Below are positions 34,651 through 46,308 of a stretch of 64,000 bases of DNA, piece by piece. The first letter of the stretch is position 1. Each line of letters opens with the position of its first letter. A program made the position numbers and the translations under genes. This DNA comes from Ahaetulla prasina. Its lineage: Eukaryota; Chordata; Lepidosauria; Squamata; Colubridae. The DNA lies in contig NC_080541.1 in assembly GCF_028640845.1 (NCBI RefSeq), positions 33,571,935 to 33,635,934 on the forward strand. The letters run 5' to 3'. Below the pieces are notes generated by a model. That model searched no databases. It was not told the origin of the DNA and saw only the letters and a list, made by a program, of their open reading frames with translations.

Positions 34651-35800
34651 AGGAGACCCCAGCTTAGTCGAAAATTACAGACCAATCTCTCTATGCTGCG
34701 TCACCTGCAAAGTCATGGAATCAATCATCAACCAATCCATTACCTCACACTTAGAAGCAAACAACCTACTCTCCAATAAACAATTTGGTTTCAGGAAAAA
34801 ATTATCATGCAACTTACAACTTCTCCACTGTAAAAACATATGGACTACAAATCTTGATCAAGGCAAAACAATAGATGCAATCTACATAGACTTCTGCAAA
34901 GCTTTTGATTCAGTAGTACACGATAAACTTCTCCTAAAACTAAAATCCTATGACATTTCAGGACCCCTTCACAAATGGATATCTGCTTTTCTGTCTAACA
35001 GACAACAAGTGGTCAAAATTGGCAATGCTCTATCAAATCCTGTTCCTGTCAAGAGTGGCGTTCCTCAAGGCAGCGTCCTTGGACCAACACTCTTCATACT
35101 ATACATTAATGATCTTTGTGACCATATCTCAAGTAATTGTGTTCTCTTTGCTGACGATGTCAAACTATTTAACACCACTGATAATACATCTATCATTCAA
35201 AAAGACCTTGATCATCTAACCGCTTGGTCTAAAACTTGGCAACTGCAAATTTCAACCAGCAAATGCTCAGTCTTACATATAGGAAAAAAGAACCCAAACA
35301 CTAAGTTCATACTTGATGGACATTACCTTACAGATGACACCCATCCCGTTAAAGACCTTGGAGTTTTCATGTCAAATGATCTACGTGCCAAAGCCCACTG
35401 CAAATACATAGCAAAAAAGGCTCTAAGAGTTGTAAACCTAATCTTGCGTAGCTTCTTTTCCAAAAACACTACACTACTAACCAGAGCATATAAAACATTT
35501 GCTAGACCAATTCTAGAATACAGCTCACCTGTTTGGAACCGTCACCATATCTCTGACATCAATACAATTGAACGTGTCTAGAAATATTTTACAAGAAGAG
35601 TTCTCCATTCCTCTGTAAACAACAAAATACCCTATCCCACTAGACTTGAAATCCTGGGCTTGGAAAACTTGGAACTCCGTCGCCTTCGACAAGACCTAAG
35701 TTTAACTCATAGAATCATCGATTGTAATGTCCTTCCTGTCAAAGACTACTTCAGCTTTAATTGCAATAATACTAGAGCAACCAATAGAATCAGTTAAATT
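34651..35800 (+). mobile_element. CR1/L3-like LINE with reverse transcriptase domain
   Basis: One frame from 34715 to a TAG at 35579 encodes 288 residues of reverse transcriptase: FGFRKKLSCNLQLLH, DFCKAFDSVVHDKLL, GVPQGSVLGPTLFILYIND, and the catalytic FADD at 35147-35158. After the single nonsense codon the frame continues as KYFTRRVLHSS ... LENLELRRLRQDL to about 35795. The 5' end (endonuclease) and the 3' tail are missing. The family is Jockey superfamily, near CR1/L3; the exact clade is not settled. Confidence 0.9.
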
Positions 35801-36082
35801 CATCAAGGCAGGTAAATTTAGGCAATAACAACTTAATTTATTGTAACGTAATTTTTGACCCTTCTCAGAGCAATTATCCGGCTGAATTTATACCTATCCC
35901 TGTTAATGTGGAGTCCCTTTGAGTCTTTTACTTACAATCCTCCCCTCTCCTGGGCTGAGTTGTCTCTTTTTCAGTGGTGCTGTTTCCTTTTCTACTTTCT
36001 CAGATCCTCTTAGATATTCCATCACAGTGTCATCTAGATGAGTGGATATCAACTCCCAGAATTTTCAGCATTGGCCATGGCT

Positions 36083-36212
36083 CAGGGGCGGGTTTCAAAA
36101 CCCATTGCTACTGGTTCACTCGTGGAAGAATACGTGCTTGTGGGCAGGTGGGTGGAACCTCCCACCGCTACTGCTGCTGCTGCTAGTTCGAATCAGTAGC
36201 AACCCACCACTG
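36083..36212. mobile_element. hAT-like MITE, short
   Basis: Ends CAGGGGCGGGTTTCAAAACC and AGCAACCCACCACTG. Exact 8-bp duplication CCATGGCT at 36075-36082 and 36213-36220. It interrupts a fragment of MITE M (CAACTCCCAGAATTTTCAGC ... GGGGAATTC). Confidence 0.92.
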
Positions 36213-36220
36213 CCATGGCT

Positions 36221-37183
36221 GGGGAATTCAGTACAGTTAGACATGCATTCATCTAGAAAGCATCAAGAATTCCTGCTGTTCCCTCTGGTTGATATGCATT
36301 GTGGAGTTTATCTGCAGAGTACCAGTTGTCTATTTCATGTTGTCCCAACATCTTTTATTATTGAGTCCTATCCTTGAGGCTCTTAATGGAAATCAGTATA
36401 CATTCATGGTATCTTTCCCTTGAGCATTAACTAAACTAGCCATTTTCAGGAAGTTAGAAGAATGTCCATAAAATAGTACTTTCTTAGAAACTCTTTCAGT
36501 CCAGCTTCCTGGGGAATGGAAGTAAACAGAAAAGACCAGATGCTTCCTCAAAAGGAGGAAATATGCAATTTCTTCCACTACTCATAACCATCTAAAAATT
36601 TCTACCCTCAGCATCATGGCCAAAATAGAGTTAGGGTGCCTTTTTAAAAAATCAGAAATAGGATTTGATTCACTGGACCTTCATAGTTTAAATAGTCATT
36701 AAATCTTAAATGGAGAAATATGGGAAACCAGGTGGAGAGGTAGAAGGAGAGCAGCCTCTTTCAATTCATGTGCTTTATGACTGTTCACGCTAATTTTGTG
36801 AAGACCCCTCTTGTCCCACCAGCCCTTTCCCCAAACTAATTCCATCATAATTTAGCAGACTGTGTGAATCCAATAATTGGCCAAGATCTTCAGTTAACCA
36901 AGATCATTGTCGATTATGAAAACCTTCTTGAATACCGCTCTCATTTTAGAGTCAAAAGTAATCCCATTTTTTCTCTCCACTGCCAAGAAAGTATGACTGC
37001 CAACAACTTTCCCCTGACATCTTATTTACTGTGATGATCTTTCCTTTTCTTAAAATTGCTCAGGGTAGCATCCCATTTCACTCGTCATAAATCTGTCAAG
37101 TAGTTTAGGAAGAAGGATCTGGGGATAGCTCAAGACAGTCAGTGAATTAAATATCTGAGCAACAAGTCCTCTGATCCTTATCC
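36221..37183. other. Intergenic, nothing recognised
   Basis: No assignable element. Confidence 0.4.
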
Positions 37184-37196
37184 AGACCTCTCTCTA

Positions 37197-37551
37197 AAGG
37201 TAAAGGTTCCCCTCACACATATGTGCTAGTCGTTCCCAACTCTAGGGGGCAATGCTCATCTCCGTTTCAAAGCCAAAGAGCCAGTGCTGTCTGAAGATGG
37301 CTCCGTGGTCATGTGGCTGGCATGACTAAATGGCAAAGGTGCACAGAATGCTGTTACCTTCCCATCAAAGGTGGTCCCTATTTTTCTACTTGCATTTTTT
37401 TATATGCTTTCGAACCGCTAGGTTGGCAGAAGCTGGGACAAGTAACGGGAGCTCATCCCATTACGCGGCACTAGGGATTCTAACCGCTGAACTACCGACC
37501 TTTTGATCAACAAGCTCAACATCTTAACCCCTGAGCCACTGAGCCCCTTAT
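37197..37551 (-). mobile_element. Sauria SINE
   Basis: Full-length minus-strand copy, from the tail AAAGGTAAAGGTTCCCCTC to the tRNA-like head (ACATCTTAACCCCTGAGCCA). 13-bp target duplication AGACCTCTCTCTA at 37184-37196 and 37552-37564. Confidence 0.96.
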
Positions 37552-37929
37552 AGACCTCTCTCTACTCCCTGGCTTTTTCTAGACTGACTCCATAACATCT
37601 CTTGGACTGGAAAGCTTTTATTACAATGAAGTGCAACTCTAAATGTTTATGCAAACTATAAGGAAATGGAAAAATCAGCCATAAGGATTCTGTGAAATAA
37701 GTACATGGTGAAAGGAAAAACCTTCAAGGATCCATTTTAATTTGGCAGCCAATCAGGCATCAAAGCTGGATTATTTTACACATAAACAGAGAAACGGCAT
37801 CTTTTCTCACAGTGACATAATGAGAAATGAATGTGTACTGGCCTGGCTTTGCATAGTGTATATGTTTTCCTTGCTAATTTAAGCAGGATAAACAGCAGGC
37901 ACAGCATTAATACATTTCTGGAGGATGGG

Positions 37930-38806
37930 TATAAACTGCACTGCTGTCTTCAAAAGAAGAAAACAGATTGTGAGATTTGAGCAGGATTGGTGGATACGTG
38001 AGGAATCAAGCTTAACAGGGACATTTTTAAAAAAAAGAAAAAATCTTTCAAGTATTCTGCTGCTCTACGGAGTAGACAGTTGGTCTCTAACAAACAGAAA
38101 GCCACTCGAAGAGACTAGAAGCATTTGAAATGTGGATTTACAGACGGCTGTTACATATAAGCTGGGCTGACAAAATCAGAAATGAGAAGTTGATAAACCG
38201 CCTGGGAAAGCCAAGGGAAATCATAAAAACCATTAAAAAACTAAAGTTAGAATATTTCAGACAGTGGTGGTTTCCAAATTTTTTTACTACTGGTTCTGTG
38301 GGTGTGGCTTGGTGAGCGTGGCATGGCTTGGTGGACATGGCTTGGTGGGCATGGCATGGGAAGAATACTGTAAAATCTCCATTCCCTCCCCACTCCAGGG
38401 GAAGGATACTGTAAAATCCCCATTTCCTCTTGATCAGCTGGGACTCAGGAGGCAGAGAATAAATGGGGGTGGGTCAGAATTTTTACTACTGGTTCTCCGA
38501 ACTACTCAAAATTTCTGTTACCGATTCTCCAGAACTGGTCAGAACCTGCTGAAAAACCACCTCTAATTTCGGAGATGTGATGCGACACTTGGAAAAATAC
38601 GGCATCCTTCACTTAACCCTCCAAGGAAAGATTGAAGGCAAATGAGGTCCAGGCAGAAGAAGAACATCATGGCTTCAAAATCTAAGGGACTGGTTTGGAC
38701 CAAACTCAGCGGCACTTTTTCGTGCGGCTGCTGATAAAAATAGGATCGCCAACATGATCGCCGACGTCCAATGACAGATATGGCACAAGAAGAAGAAGAA
38801 GGAGTG
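37930..38806 (+). mobile_element. RTE-type LINE C-terminal fragment, split by a hAT MITE
   Basis: Conceptual pieces LLYGVDSWSLTNRK, MWIYRRLLHISWADKIRNEK and IIKTIKKLKLEYF precede the MITE (38262-38565); RHLEKYGILHLTLQGKIEGK, GRRRTSWLQNLRDWFG and AALFRAAADKNRIANMIADV follow it. This is the C-terminal part of RTE-like ORFs. It ends in an (AGA)n tail. Several frame breaks. Confidence 0.8.
38262..38565. mobile_element. hAT-like MITE inside an RTE-type LINE
   Basis: Starts CAGTGGTGGTTTCC, ends GAAAAACCACCTCTA (final G to A). 8-bp duplication ATTTCAGA / ATTTCGGA (38254-38261, 38566-38573). Same family as 18256-18527, in the opposite orientation. Confidence 0.9.
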
Positions 38807-39954
38807 CATTTATAGAAACAGTGAATGACACAAGTGAAATCCTGGCTGCAATTAGATTATGGACAAGGAGGAGAGCTACTACTATGGAAACAAACAAACA
38901 TAAAGGACGAATGAACGCATGAGCAGGGAGGCACAGGAGAGCTATAAATGGAAGATGATTATGCCTTGAGATGCAGAACGTTCTGTGAATCAGAGAAATC
39001 AATTGTGCAGTGCAAGCTCTCTGTGAAAATACTCTTAAAGCTTTCACAACATACTAAACTGCAGCAAGTTTCATCATTATTTAATAAACCACAACTGCCT
39101 GAATGTTGTTTACAAATCACAATGGCTGCTTTTATTTAACATACGCAAGGCAATACTTCACGAGCAGCATTAAAGTTTAGAGAGTGAACTGCAGCAGAAG
39201 AAAAGGTTTCATGTGCCTAAGTAATATTTTATTTGTATTAAAATAAAAGCAAAATACAATACTTTTCTAATAGCTCTGATATAATAAACAACTCTAAATT
39301 TATATAAGTTGTCTTGAGCAGCCCCTACCTTGTTACACAATAAGGTAGAAAAGCTTTAATCACAAGTTCATTTTTTATTTATTTGTCAAACTTATCTGCT
39401 GGTCATCTAGCCCAAGGCGACTCTAATTTATATAACTATGAATCTGAACAAATTGCTTCTGTTAAGATGGCAAAATTGAATTATAAATATTTAACATTCT
39501 AAAAAGGTAATATGAAAATAGACATGCCTTACTGAAGGAGACGCTATTTCTTGATCCACAACATGTCGATTTAAATTGATATAGCTCTGTCAAAACCAAT
39601 GGTGCATTTCTAAAAGCACTCTAGGCTCAGAAGACTACTTCCCAGTAAACATATATGAGACCAAGCAGTAAATCTGCGAATCTGTCCACATTTGAGAATA
39701 AAGCTGTACTTCCCAGCACATAATAAACATCAGATTTTAAAACTATTTTTTCTCAAATCTAGGCTGTGTGTGTGTGTGTGCGCGCGCAAAGTCAAAATGG
39801 TGCCCATGACTATCCAAAGTGATACACATAAAAACACTTGAGTCCATGATCCACCTCACTTTGGTTTCCCATGACCAGGCAACGTGATAGTATGTGCTAC
39901 TTGACTGGTCCTTGCTTAATTCTCATAGCGGTATACATAGCAGTATACATTCCT
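38807..39954. other. Intergenic, little recognised
   Basis: Only a (TG)n(CG)n microsatellite at about 39766-39788 stands out. Confidence 0.45.
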
Positions 39955-40021
39955 TTGCTGGCTGAGGAACTCTGGGAGTTGAAGTCCACAAGTCTTAAAG
40001 TTGCTAAGGTTGGAGACCCCT
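39955..40021. mobile_element. hAT-like MITE 'M', half copy
   Basis: GCTGGCTGAGGAACTCTGGG to GGTTGGAGACCCCTG; only one arm of the palindrome remains. Confidence 0.75.
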
Positions 40022-40697
40022 GATTTAAACCATATATAGAAAAGATTTCCTGGTTTGGATATAGGAAAATATTAATTCAAACTCAATTATGCATGTCTTG
40101 TTTTAATGAACCGATCCCTTTATGATGTGAGAGACAGAATGACTGCTGGGAAGGAGGGTGAAAACTACAAATCAATTACTGCTGCATACCAAGTAGGGCA
40201 CAGTCCATTGAGTAAAACAGCCTTATGAATGTCCTCTTTTTAGAAGATTCAGATGTAATAATTCCTGTAAAGTGCAGAAACACGGTACCCTGTATCGTTC
40301 ACTCTATATAATCCTTTCTTACTTCTCTTTTCTGATGTTTCTTATATAGTAGGATGAGGACAAAGTTATCTGAGTGAAAAGAGCCTGTGGGGTTTTAATT
40401 ACTTAATTAAATAGCCAGTGAAGAATTGCAAACATTAGTCAATGCTTTTTTATTGCTGGCTTGTAATAATCATTTGCAACAACTATAAACTGAAGGCTGG
40501 TTCTTTTGTGTGTGTAAGTTGACCTTTACTTTTATGAATTCTTGACTTGTAGGCAAAGGATCACACACAACTAAGTTGCCAGTTCAATCCCAGCTACACA
40601 TATTTTCTACTATTAAATTCCTTTATTATTAATGCCAGTCTTTCCCCTTCCAGTTTAGCTTTTCTATCAGCTAAATTAGGATAGTATTAATGAGTGT

Positions 40698-41188
40698 AGA
40701 GGTTTTCAACCTTGGCAACTTTAAGAATGTGGACTTCAACTCTTCAACTTCCTACTGACTGCGGAATTCTGGGAGTTGAAGTCTAATGATAAAGGTAAAG
40801 GTTCCCCTTGCACATATGTACTAGTTGTTCCAGATTCTAGGGGGCTCATCTCCATTTCAAAGCCGAACAGCCAGTGCTGTCTGAAGACGTCTACGTAGGT
40901 CATGTGGCTGGCATGATTAAACGCCAAAGGCGCACGGAACACTGTTACCTTTCCACCAAAGGTGGCCCCTATTTTTCTACTTGCATTTTTACATGCTTTC
41001 GAACTGCTAGGTTGGCAGAAGCTGGGACAAATAATAGGAGCTCACCCCGTTAAGCAGCACTAGGGATTCGAACCGCTGAACTGCCGACTTTTCAATCAAC
41101 AAGCTCAGCATCTTAAGCCACTGAGCCACTAAGATGCGTACACTGAAGTCTACGCATCTTAAAATAGCCAAGATTGAGAAATACTGGG
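40698..41188. mobile_element. hAT-like MITE 'M' split by a Sauria SINE
   Basis: The left arm (TTTTCAACCTTGGCAACTTT) and right arm (AAAATAGCCAAGATTGAG) are separated by the SINE at 40786-41143. Confidence 0.8.
40786..41143 (-). mobile_element. Sauria SINE inside MITE 'M'
   Basis: Full-length minus-strand copy with target duplication TGAAGTCTA (40777-40785, 41144-41152) drawn from the MITE arm. Confidence 0.94.
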
Positions 41189-41684
41189 GTAGTTGATGAC
41201 AAGAGATATAAACAGATAAGGAACAAACACCCTGCTTTCCTACTTAAACAACATAGCCACTTAACAATGAATGTTTAACCTAGCAAATATCTGAATTATT
41301 TGATAATTTATTTCTTAACATAATTAATGAAAAGAATTTAGTGTATGGCATGTCATACATGGACTAGCAATATATATTAACATATGAATTAATATGAATA
41401 TGAAAGAAATATAGGACACTGTTTAAATGAGGTCAGGTAGACTGTCAGTTCAAATGGGTATATTTCCAAGGACATGTGGTTGTGGCTATGCACTCATTTT
41501 ACTTTTTAGGGTTGGTTATGATCCTAATGTAAAAACTACAGGCATTCTTTAGAAATTGTCCTGGAGATTGGCAGTTTGCATTACATATAATTTTAAAAAA
41601 TGTAATTTGTATACGTCATCTATCTTTAAAATGGAGGAACATATTGAAATGTATTGTGTGAAAAGAAGCTTATATAATTGTTGT

Positions 41685-41710
41685 TGTACATTTTGGTACC
41701 AAAATGTACA
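41685..41710. repeat. Perfect 26-bp palindrome
   Basis: Centred on the KpnI-like GGTACC; each half is TGTACATTTTGGT or its complement. Another CACATTTTGGTG follows at 41719-41730. Its function is unknown. Confidence 0.9.
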
Positions 41711-42699
41711 TTTTGCTGCACATTTTGGTGTCCTTCTAAACCTGTTATTTTGTCTTTTCCCCATTCCAATGTGATTGATCCAGGAGCATTCAATAAATCT
41801 TTAGGGCTTTCTGTACTGGAAGGAATATGTAGTATATTTGAACCCTATAAACAGATTTAAGGTCCTACACATATGAGATGAAAAGGCATAGAAGCCTGAA
41901 AATGGTATTTTTCCATGCTTGTTCCATGTTGTGGAGCAGTCTTCACCTAGAAGTTCATTAGTGCTTTCACGAAGACCATGAAGATGGAATTGTTCCTTGG
42001 GGTACTGGAGATCTAATTTACCCCCCCATGATTAGATTGAGTGCCATTTTTTTAACAGTTCAATCTGTTATTCTATTGCTCTCATTCAATTTTATTTTAT
42101 GTTATCAACCTGGGTGTCAGTACTGATAAATAAATAAGCCTTACCAATATACCTGCTGCTGAATATCCCTCTGTCAATCACACCTGCTTAACCACAAAGC
42201 AGCAACGCATTTGCTCATATATTCAAAAATAAATGCTCCCTTACAACAGCCTCTTGCCAGTGTTTAAGGAAGAATGTTTCAAAACCACCAGGAAAATAGA
42301 TTTATATGTTGGGGACATGGACAAAAAGGGTGCTTGGTCCTCTTTCTATCAAGGAAGAAGAAACACATATTTGTTAACTCAAAGAGCACTGGAAACTCCA
42401 GATATATTCAATGATGCAGCAGGGGTAATGTGGGTTCTTTGGCCAGCGTTCTGCCCAGTTTGAGCTAAATAATAACAGGTGAAATTGTTCTCTGCAAGAA
42501 CAGAGGGTCAATGGCCAAAACCATGTTGAAAAGGTTTTCAATCTACAATCTACAAAATCTACAATCTACAAAATGCAGAACACGATGGAAGGATTGATGG
42601 TGGGGTCGGATGATTTAAGGATTATTTGTAAAGAAAATGTGAGTAGCCTAGTAGAATTGTGACAAGATTTATGCTGTAAAATAGAAACTGGTCTAGAGC

Positions 42700-43021
42700 T
42701 AGTGGTAAACTCCCAATTTTTTTTTTACTACAGGTTCTGTGGGTGTGGCTAGGTGGGCGTGGTGTGGTGTGGCTTGGTGGGCATGGCAGGGAAAGGATAC
42801 TGCAAAATCTCCATTCCCACCCCACTCCAGGGAGGGATACTGTAAAATTTCAATTCCCACCCCACTCCAGGGGAAGGATATTGCAAAATCTCCATTCCCA
42901 CCCCACTCTGGGGCCAGCCAGAGGTGGTATTTGCTGATTCTCCGAACTCCGAATTTTGATTCTCAAAATTTCCGCTGCCGGTTCTCCAGAACCTGTCAGA
43001 ACCTGTTGGATTTCACTCCTG
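42700..43021. mobile_element. hAT-like MITE with internal tandem units
   Basis: Ends TAGTGGTAAACTCCC and GGATTTCACTCCTG. 8-bp duplication TCTAGAGC / TCAAGAGC. Three units of about 45-50 bp containing AAATCTCCATTCCCACCCC lie inside. Related to the 18.3 and 38.3 kb copies. Confidence 0.85.
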
Positions 43022-44774
43022 TCAAGAGCCATCTAGTGAAGTTTGAGATTGAGGGAGAATCTAAAACTAGGACACACCCTATACTACATATTTGTCTTAG
43101 CATAATGAAAGTTTCTCAGAGGTGATACTTTGGTACAAGTTGGAAAATGTATTCTAAATATGGAAACAATCTTTTTTCCCCAAGGAATTCATGCTCTTCA
43201 TAGCATTTTTCTTCATTGCATCTCATTGGTGGAAAAGACTGATTTTTTTTTTTTTGCCTGACACACTATTGTGAAGTGAACTTGAGCTTTACCTGAAAAG
43301 AAAAATGGCTGCTTGGTGAAATGGGTTCAATTACTGCTTTTTATATCCTTTTTTTCTCAATTATATCTTTGTTTTAAATATCCATCACCATAAATGCTAA
43401 GCCACAAAATAGTTTGCCTTAAACTTATGTAAATATAGCCATTAAGTTTTAGTATCGGATATAAATTAGGGGAAATCTTTTTTTTAAATGCTATGTATAT
43501 ATGCATTCAGTGCTCCCCTCCCCCGTTTCCCTTTACTCATGTACCAGAAAATAATTTTTTTTCATTAATTCATGGAGTATTGTATTTACAATATTTATGA
43601 GTAAAGGCAATAGATAGTTGCCTTATTGTTCAGAAATGGGGCTTTAGTATACACATAGCTGTCCTGAGACACAAACAAAGGAAGTTTATTTCAGCTCCAG
43701 GCAGAACATCTTGTAACCTACATACAACAAAAGACACATGCTGTGAATCATCACTGTGAACTTGTTTATTGATTGTTCCTTTCATAAATCTATTATCACT
43801 AAGCCAGTTTAACAGATTGTCAAGGGAAACATTTGAGAACTGTTTCCTGCTGACTGAAGTTGGCATCTTCTCTAAAGAGTTGGCATTCTCAAAGACAAAA
43901 AACAGAAATGTATATATGCATATTAAACAGGAATAAATTTAATTGCCTTTAGTAAAAAGTTATACATTCCTTTGTAACATGAAAGGGAGCCATATGTTGA
44001 AAGAAGTCAGAGAACCAGAACAAAACTTCCACACCACAGATCCCAAATCTCCTCAGCTCTTGCTACTTTACAACCAATTCTGAATTGTTGTACACAAGAT
44101 CCAATTATCTGCTCATTTCACATCCAAACAAGTAGAACCATGATTTACTGATAAATCACACTTGACTGTATGCAGAAAACACACCAAGCCAAAATCAGAG
44201 AGTTTAATATCTGAATATACACTAGGTCTCCATTTGTATAATCTAAGTCACAGGAAAAGGTAAACAAGAATCTGCCATCTTATCATTCCTTCCATTGGTC
44301 ATAGCTTGCTAACTACAGGTGAAAGTTTACCTGAGTTCATGGCATTATGTATGGATCCAAACCAGTTATTGCTCTGAATATCTGGAATACACTGAATATG
44401 TGGATGCCAGAATTTGAAATAAGACTTGGATATTACAATTCCACTATTTCACACATCGAAAAGGACAATCTACCTGACTCCAAATTAGGGTTCTTCAAAG
44501 TAGTCAGGACTGAGCACACTAAGGATTGGCATTATCCAAGGGATCAATGTCATTGTTACTATTATTATTTGTAGTACAACTAGTAGTATTTATTAAATTA
44601 TTTTCATATAATCAAAATCTGGGCTCGATGAACAATTTGAAAGTTCCTGAAGGGGTTGATGAGTTGAAGAGTTTGGGTTCCTAATCTAGACCAACCCAAG
44701 ATTCTAAACTTTATGTAACTCCAATTAATAAGCTTACAGCAGTGGGATCAAATTGATAGTGGTATGGCTTAGAT
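43022..44774. other. Intergenic, nothing recognised
   Basis: AT-rich, no repeats or ORFs assigned. Confidence 0.4.
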
Positions 44775-45625
44775 ACAGGTAGCCTTAGATTTAGGACCAT
44801 AATTTAGTTCATAATTTCTGTTGCTAAATGAGAGAGTTAAGTGAGTTTTGCCCCATTTTACAATCTTCCTTGCCACAGTTCTTATGTCGTGTCCCACTCC
44901 TCCGCTGACTGCCGGGTCAGGGAAATCCGAATCAGGCTTGCCTCTGCAGCTCTGCCCAAAGTCCTAGCAAAGTCCTCAGAGCAGGCAGGAGACCAGAAAG
45001 TGACTTCAGCAAGATAAGTTCGACTTTGCCTGACTCAGAGACTGCCAGAAAGCAGATCCTTTATATAGGCCATGGGGTGTGGCTCCATGACTCAGCACTC
45101 ATTAAGGCCTGCCCCTCCCTTCCTTCTGTTGCCTCCGCCTATCCAGTCTTCTGATGCGAGGGTCACTCCAATCAGCAGCTGTTGGGAATAAACTTTCCTC
45201 AGGCTCACATGCTGTGGAGGAGGGGGAGGGGTCTAGCTGCTCCGTTTGCCTGGGCATGGAGCCAGGGCTGGGGCCGGGGGGTGCTCCCTCCTCTGCAGCC
45301 TGCTTGGGCATGGAGCCAGGGCTGGGACCGGGAGGTGCCCCCTCCTCTTCAGCTTGTCTGGGCATGGAGCCAGGACTGGGGCCGGGAGGCATACATTCCT
45401 CCGTGTTCGGGAGCAGATAAGAAGGCCCCGGCTGCTGTGAGAGCGGGCAAGACACAACATCTTAAGTGAATTACTTCAGTTGTTAAGTTAGTGTCTGAAT
45501 TTTAATCATGTGACCATGGGGGTGTTGCAATGGTTGTGTGAAAAGTGGTCATAAGTCACTTTTCACTGCCATTGTAACTTTGAATACTCACCAAAGGAAT
45601 GGTTGTAAGTTTAAGACTTTCTGTA
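44775..45625. mobile_element. Palindromic element 'T' split by a solo LTR
   Basis: Starts CAGGTAGCCTTAGATTTAGG and ends TTTAAGACTTTCTG, flanked by TA. The LTR occupies 44885-45459. Confidence 0.75.
44885..45459 (-). mobile_element. Solo LTR, copy 1
   Basis: 575 bp. On the minus strand it runs from TGTTGTGTCTTGCCC to GGGACACGACA (5' TG ... CA 3'), with a TATA box TATATAAAGG (complement at about 45060). Exact 5-bp duplication TCTTA at 44880-44884 and 45460-45464. Contains three units of about 57 bp around GGGCATGGAGCCAGG. No internal retroelement genes remain. A Pro-rich frame across it is not a gene. Confidence 0.93.
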
Positions 45626-46117
45626 GCTATTTCCTGTGACCAAGCCTGGGTTGATGCAATCAAAGTGAGTATAAACCTTTGTTAAAGGATGGCCAGATGC
45701 AAGAGGCGGAAGAGCCTTTTGCATCATTTACTGTGGAAAGTGAATTATGGTTTATTTACCTGCTCAATTTAAATTCTATTTAAATGCTACATAATTTTAT
45801 TCTTTTGATTTACTTCTCCCTGTTCCTGATTCTCTGCGGGTCTCCAATTGATTGATTACAGATGTGAGAAACAAAAATTGGCTTTAGAATCAAAAGATGT
45901 GTAAAGCAGGGAAATATTCAGAACAGATCTAAAAAGTGGTCAAAATTCAAAGAAGAAGAATTGATTTGCTTTTACAACATTCAAAATTTAAATATAATTA
46001 AGTTACATATATGTGTACATATCTACAATATGTTACAGTTAATTAAAAAAGGACTCTGAAGATAATGATAAATAAAATTTTACACCATGGAGAAATGAGT
46101 CTGACCATCCAGTAGAC

Positions 46118-46248
46118 CAAGGGTGTCAAACTCGCGGCCCGCAGGCCGAATGCATCACACGCTGGCCACCCCACCTGTTTAGTAAAGGGGAAAAAAGTTG
46201 TGATATGTCATGTGATGTCAACATGTCATCACAAGTTTGTCACTCCTG
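46118..46248. mobile_element. hAT-like MITE, CAAGGGTGTCAAAC ends
   Basis: Ends CAAGGGTGTCAAACTCGCGG and AAGTTTGTCACTCCTG. Exact 8-bp duplication CAGTAGAC at 46110-46117 and 46249-46256. The flank itself is a short tandem, CAGTAGACCATT x2. Confidence 0.92.
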
Positions 46249-46308
46249 CAGTAGACCATTCAGTAGACCATTCAGTCTTCAGCTGTGATGCCATGAAACC
46301 CAGTTGAC

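Noticed and set aside
34715..35581. 288-residue frame as a host gene
   Set aside because: It is the reverse transcriptase of a LINE (FADD and GVPQGSVLGP motifs) with a nonsense codon and truncated ends.
45102..45455. Proline-rich 117-residue frame with GPSPGSMP repeats (also 49642-49986)
   Set aside because: It lies within the solo LTR and merely reads the ~57-bp units; it ends with the element.
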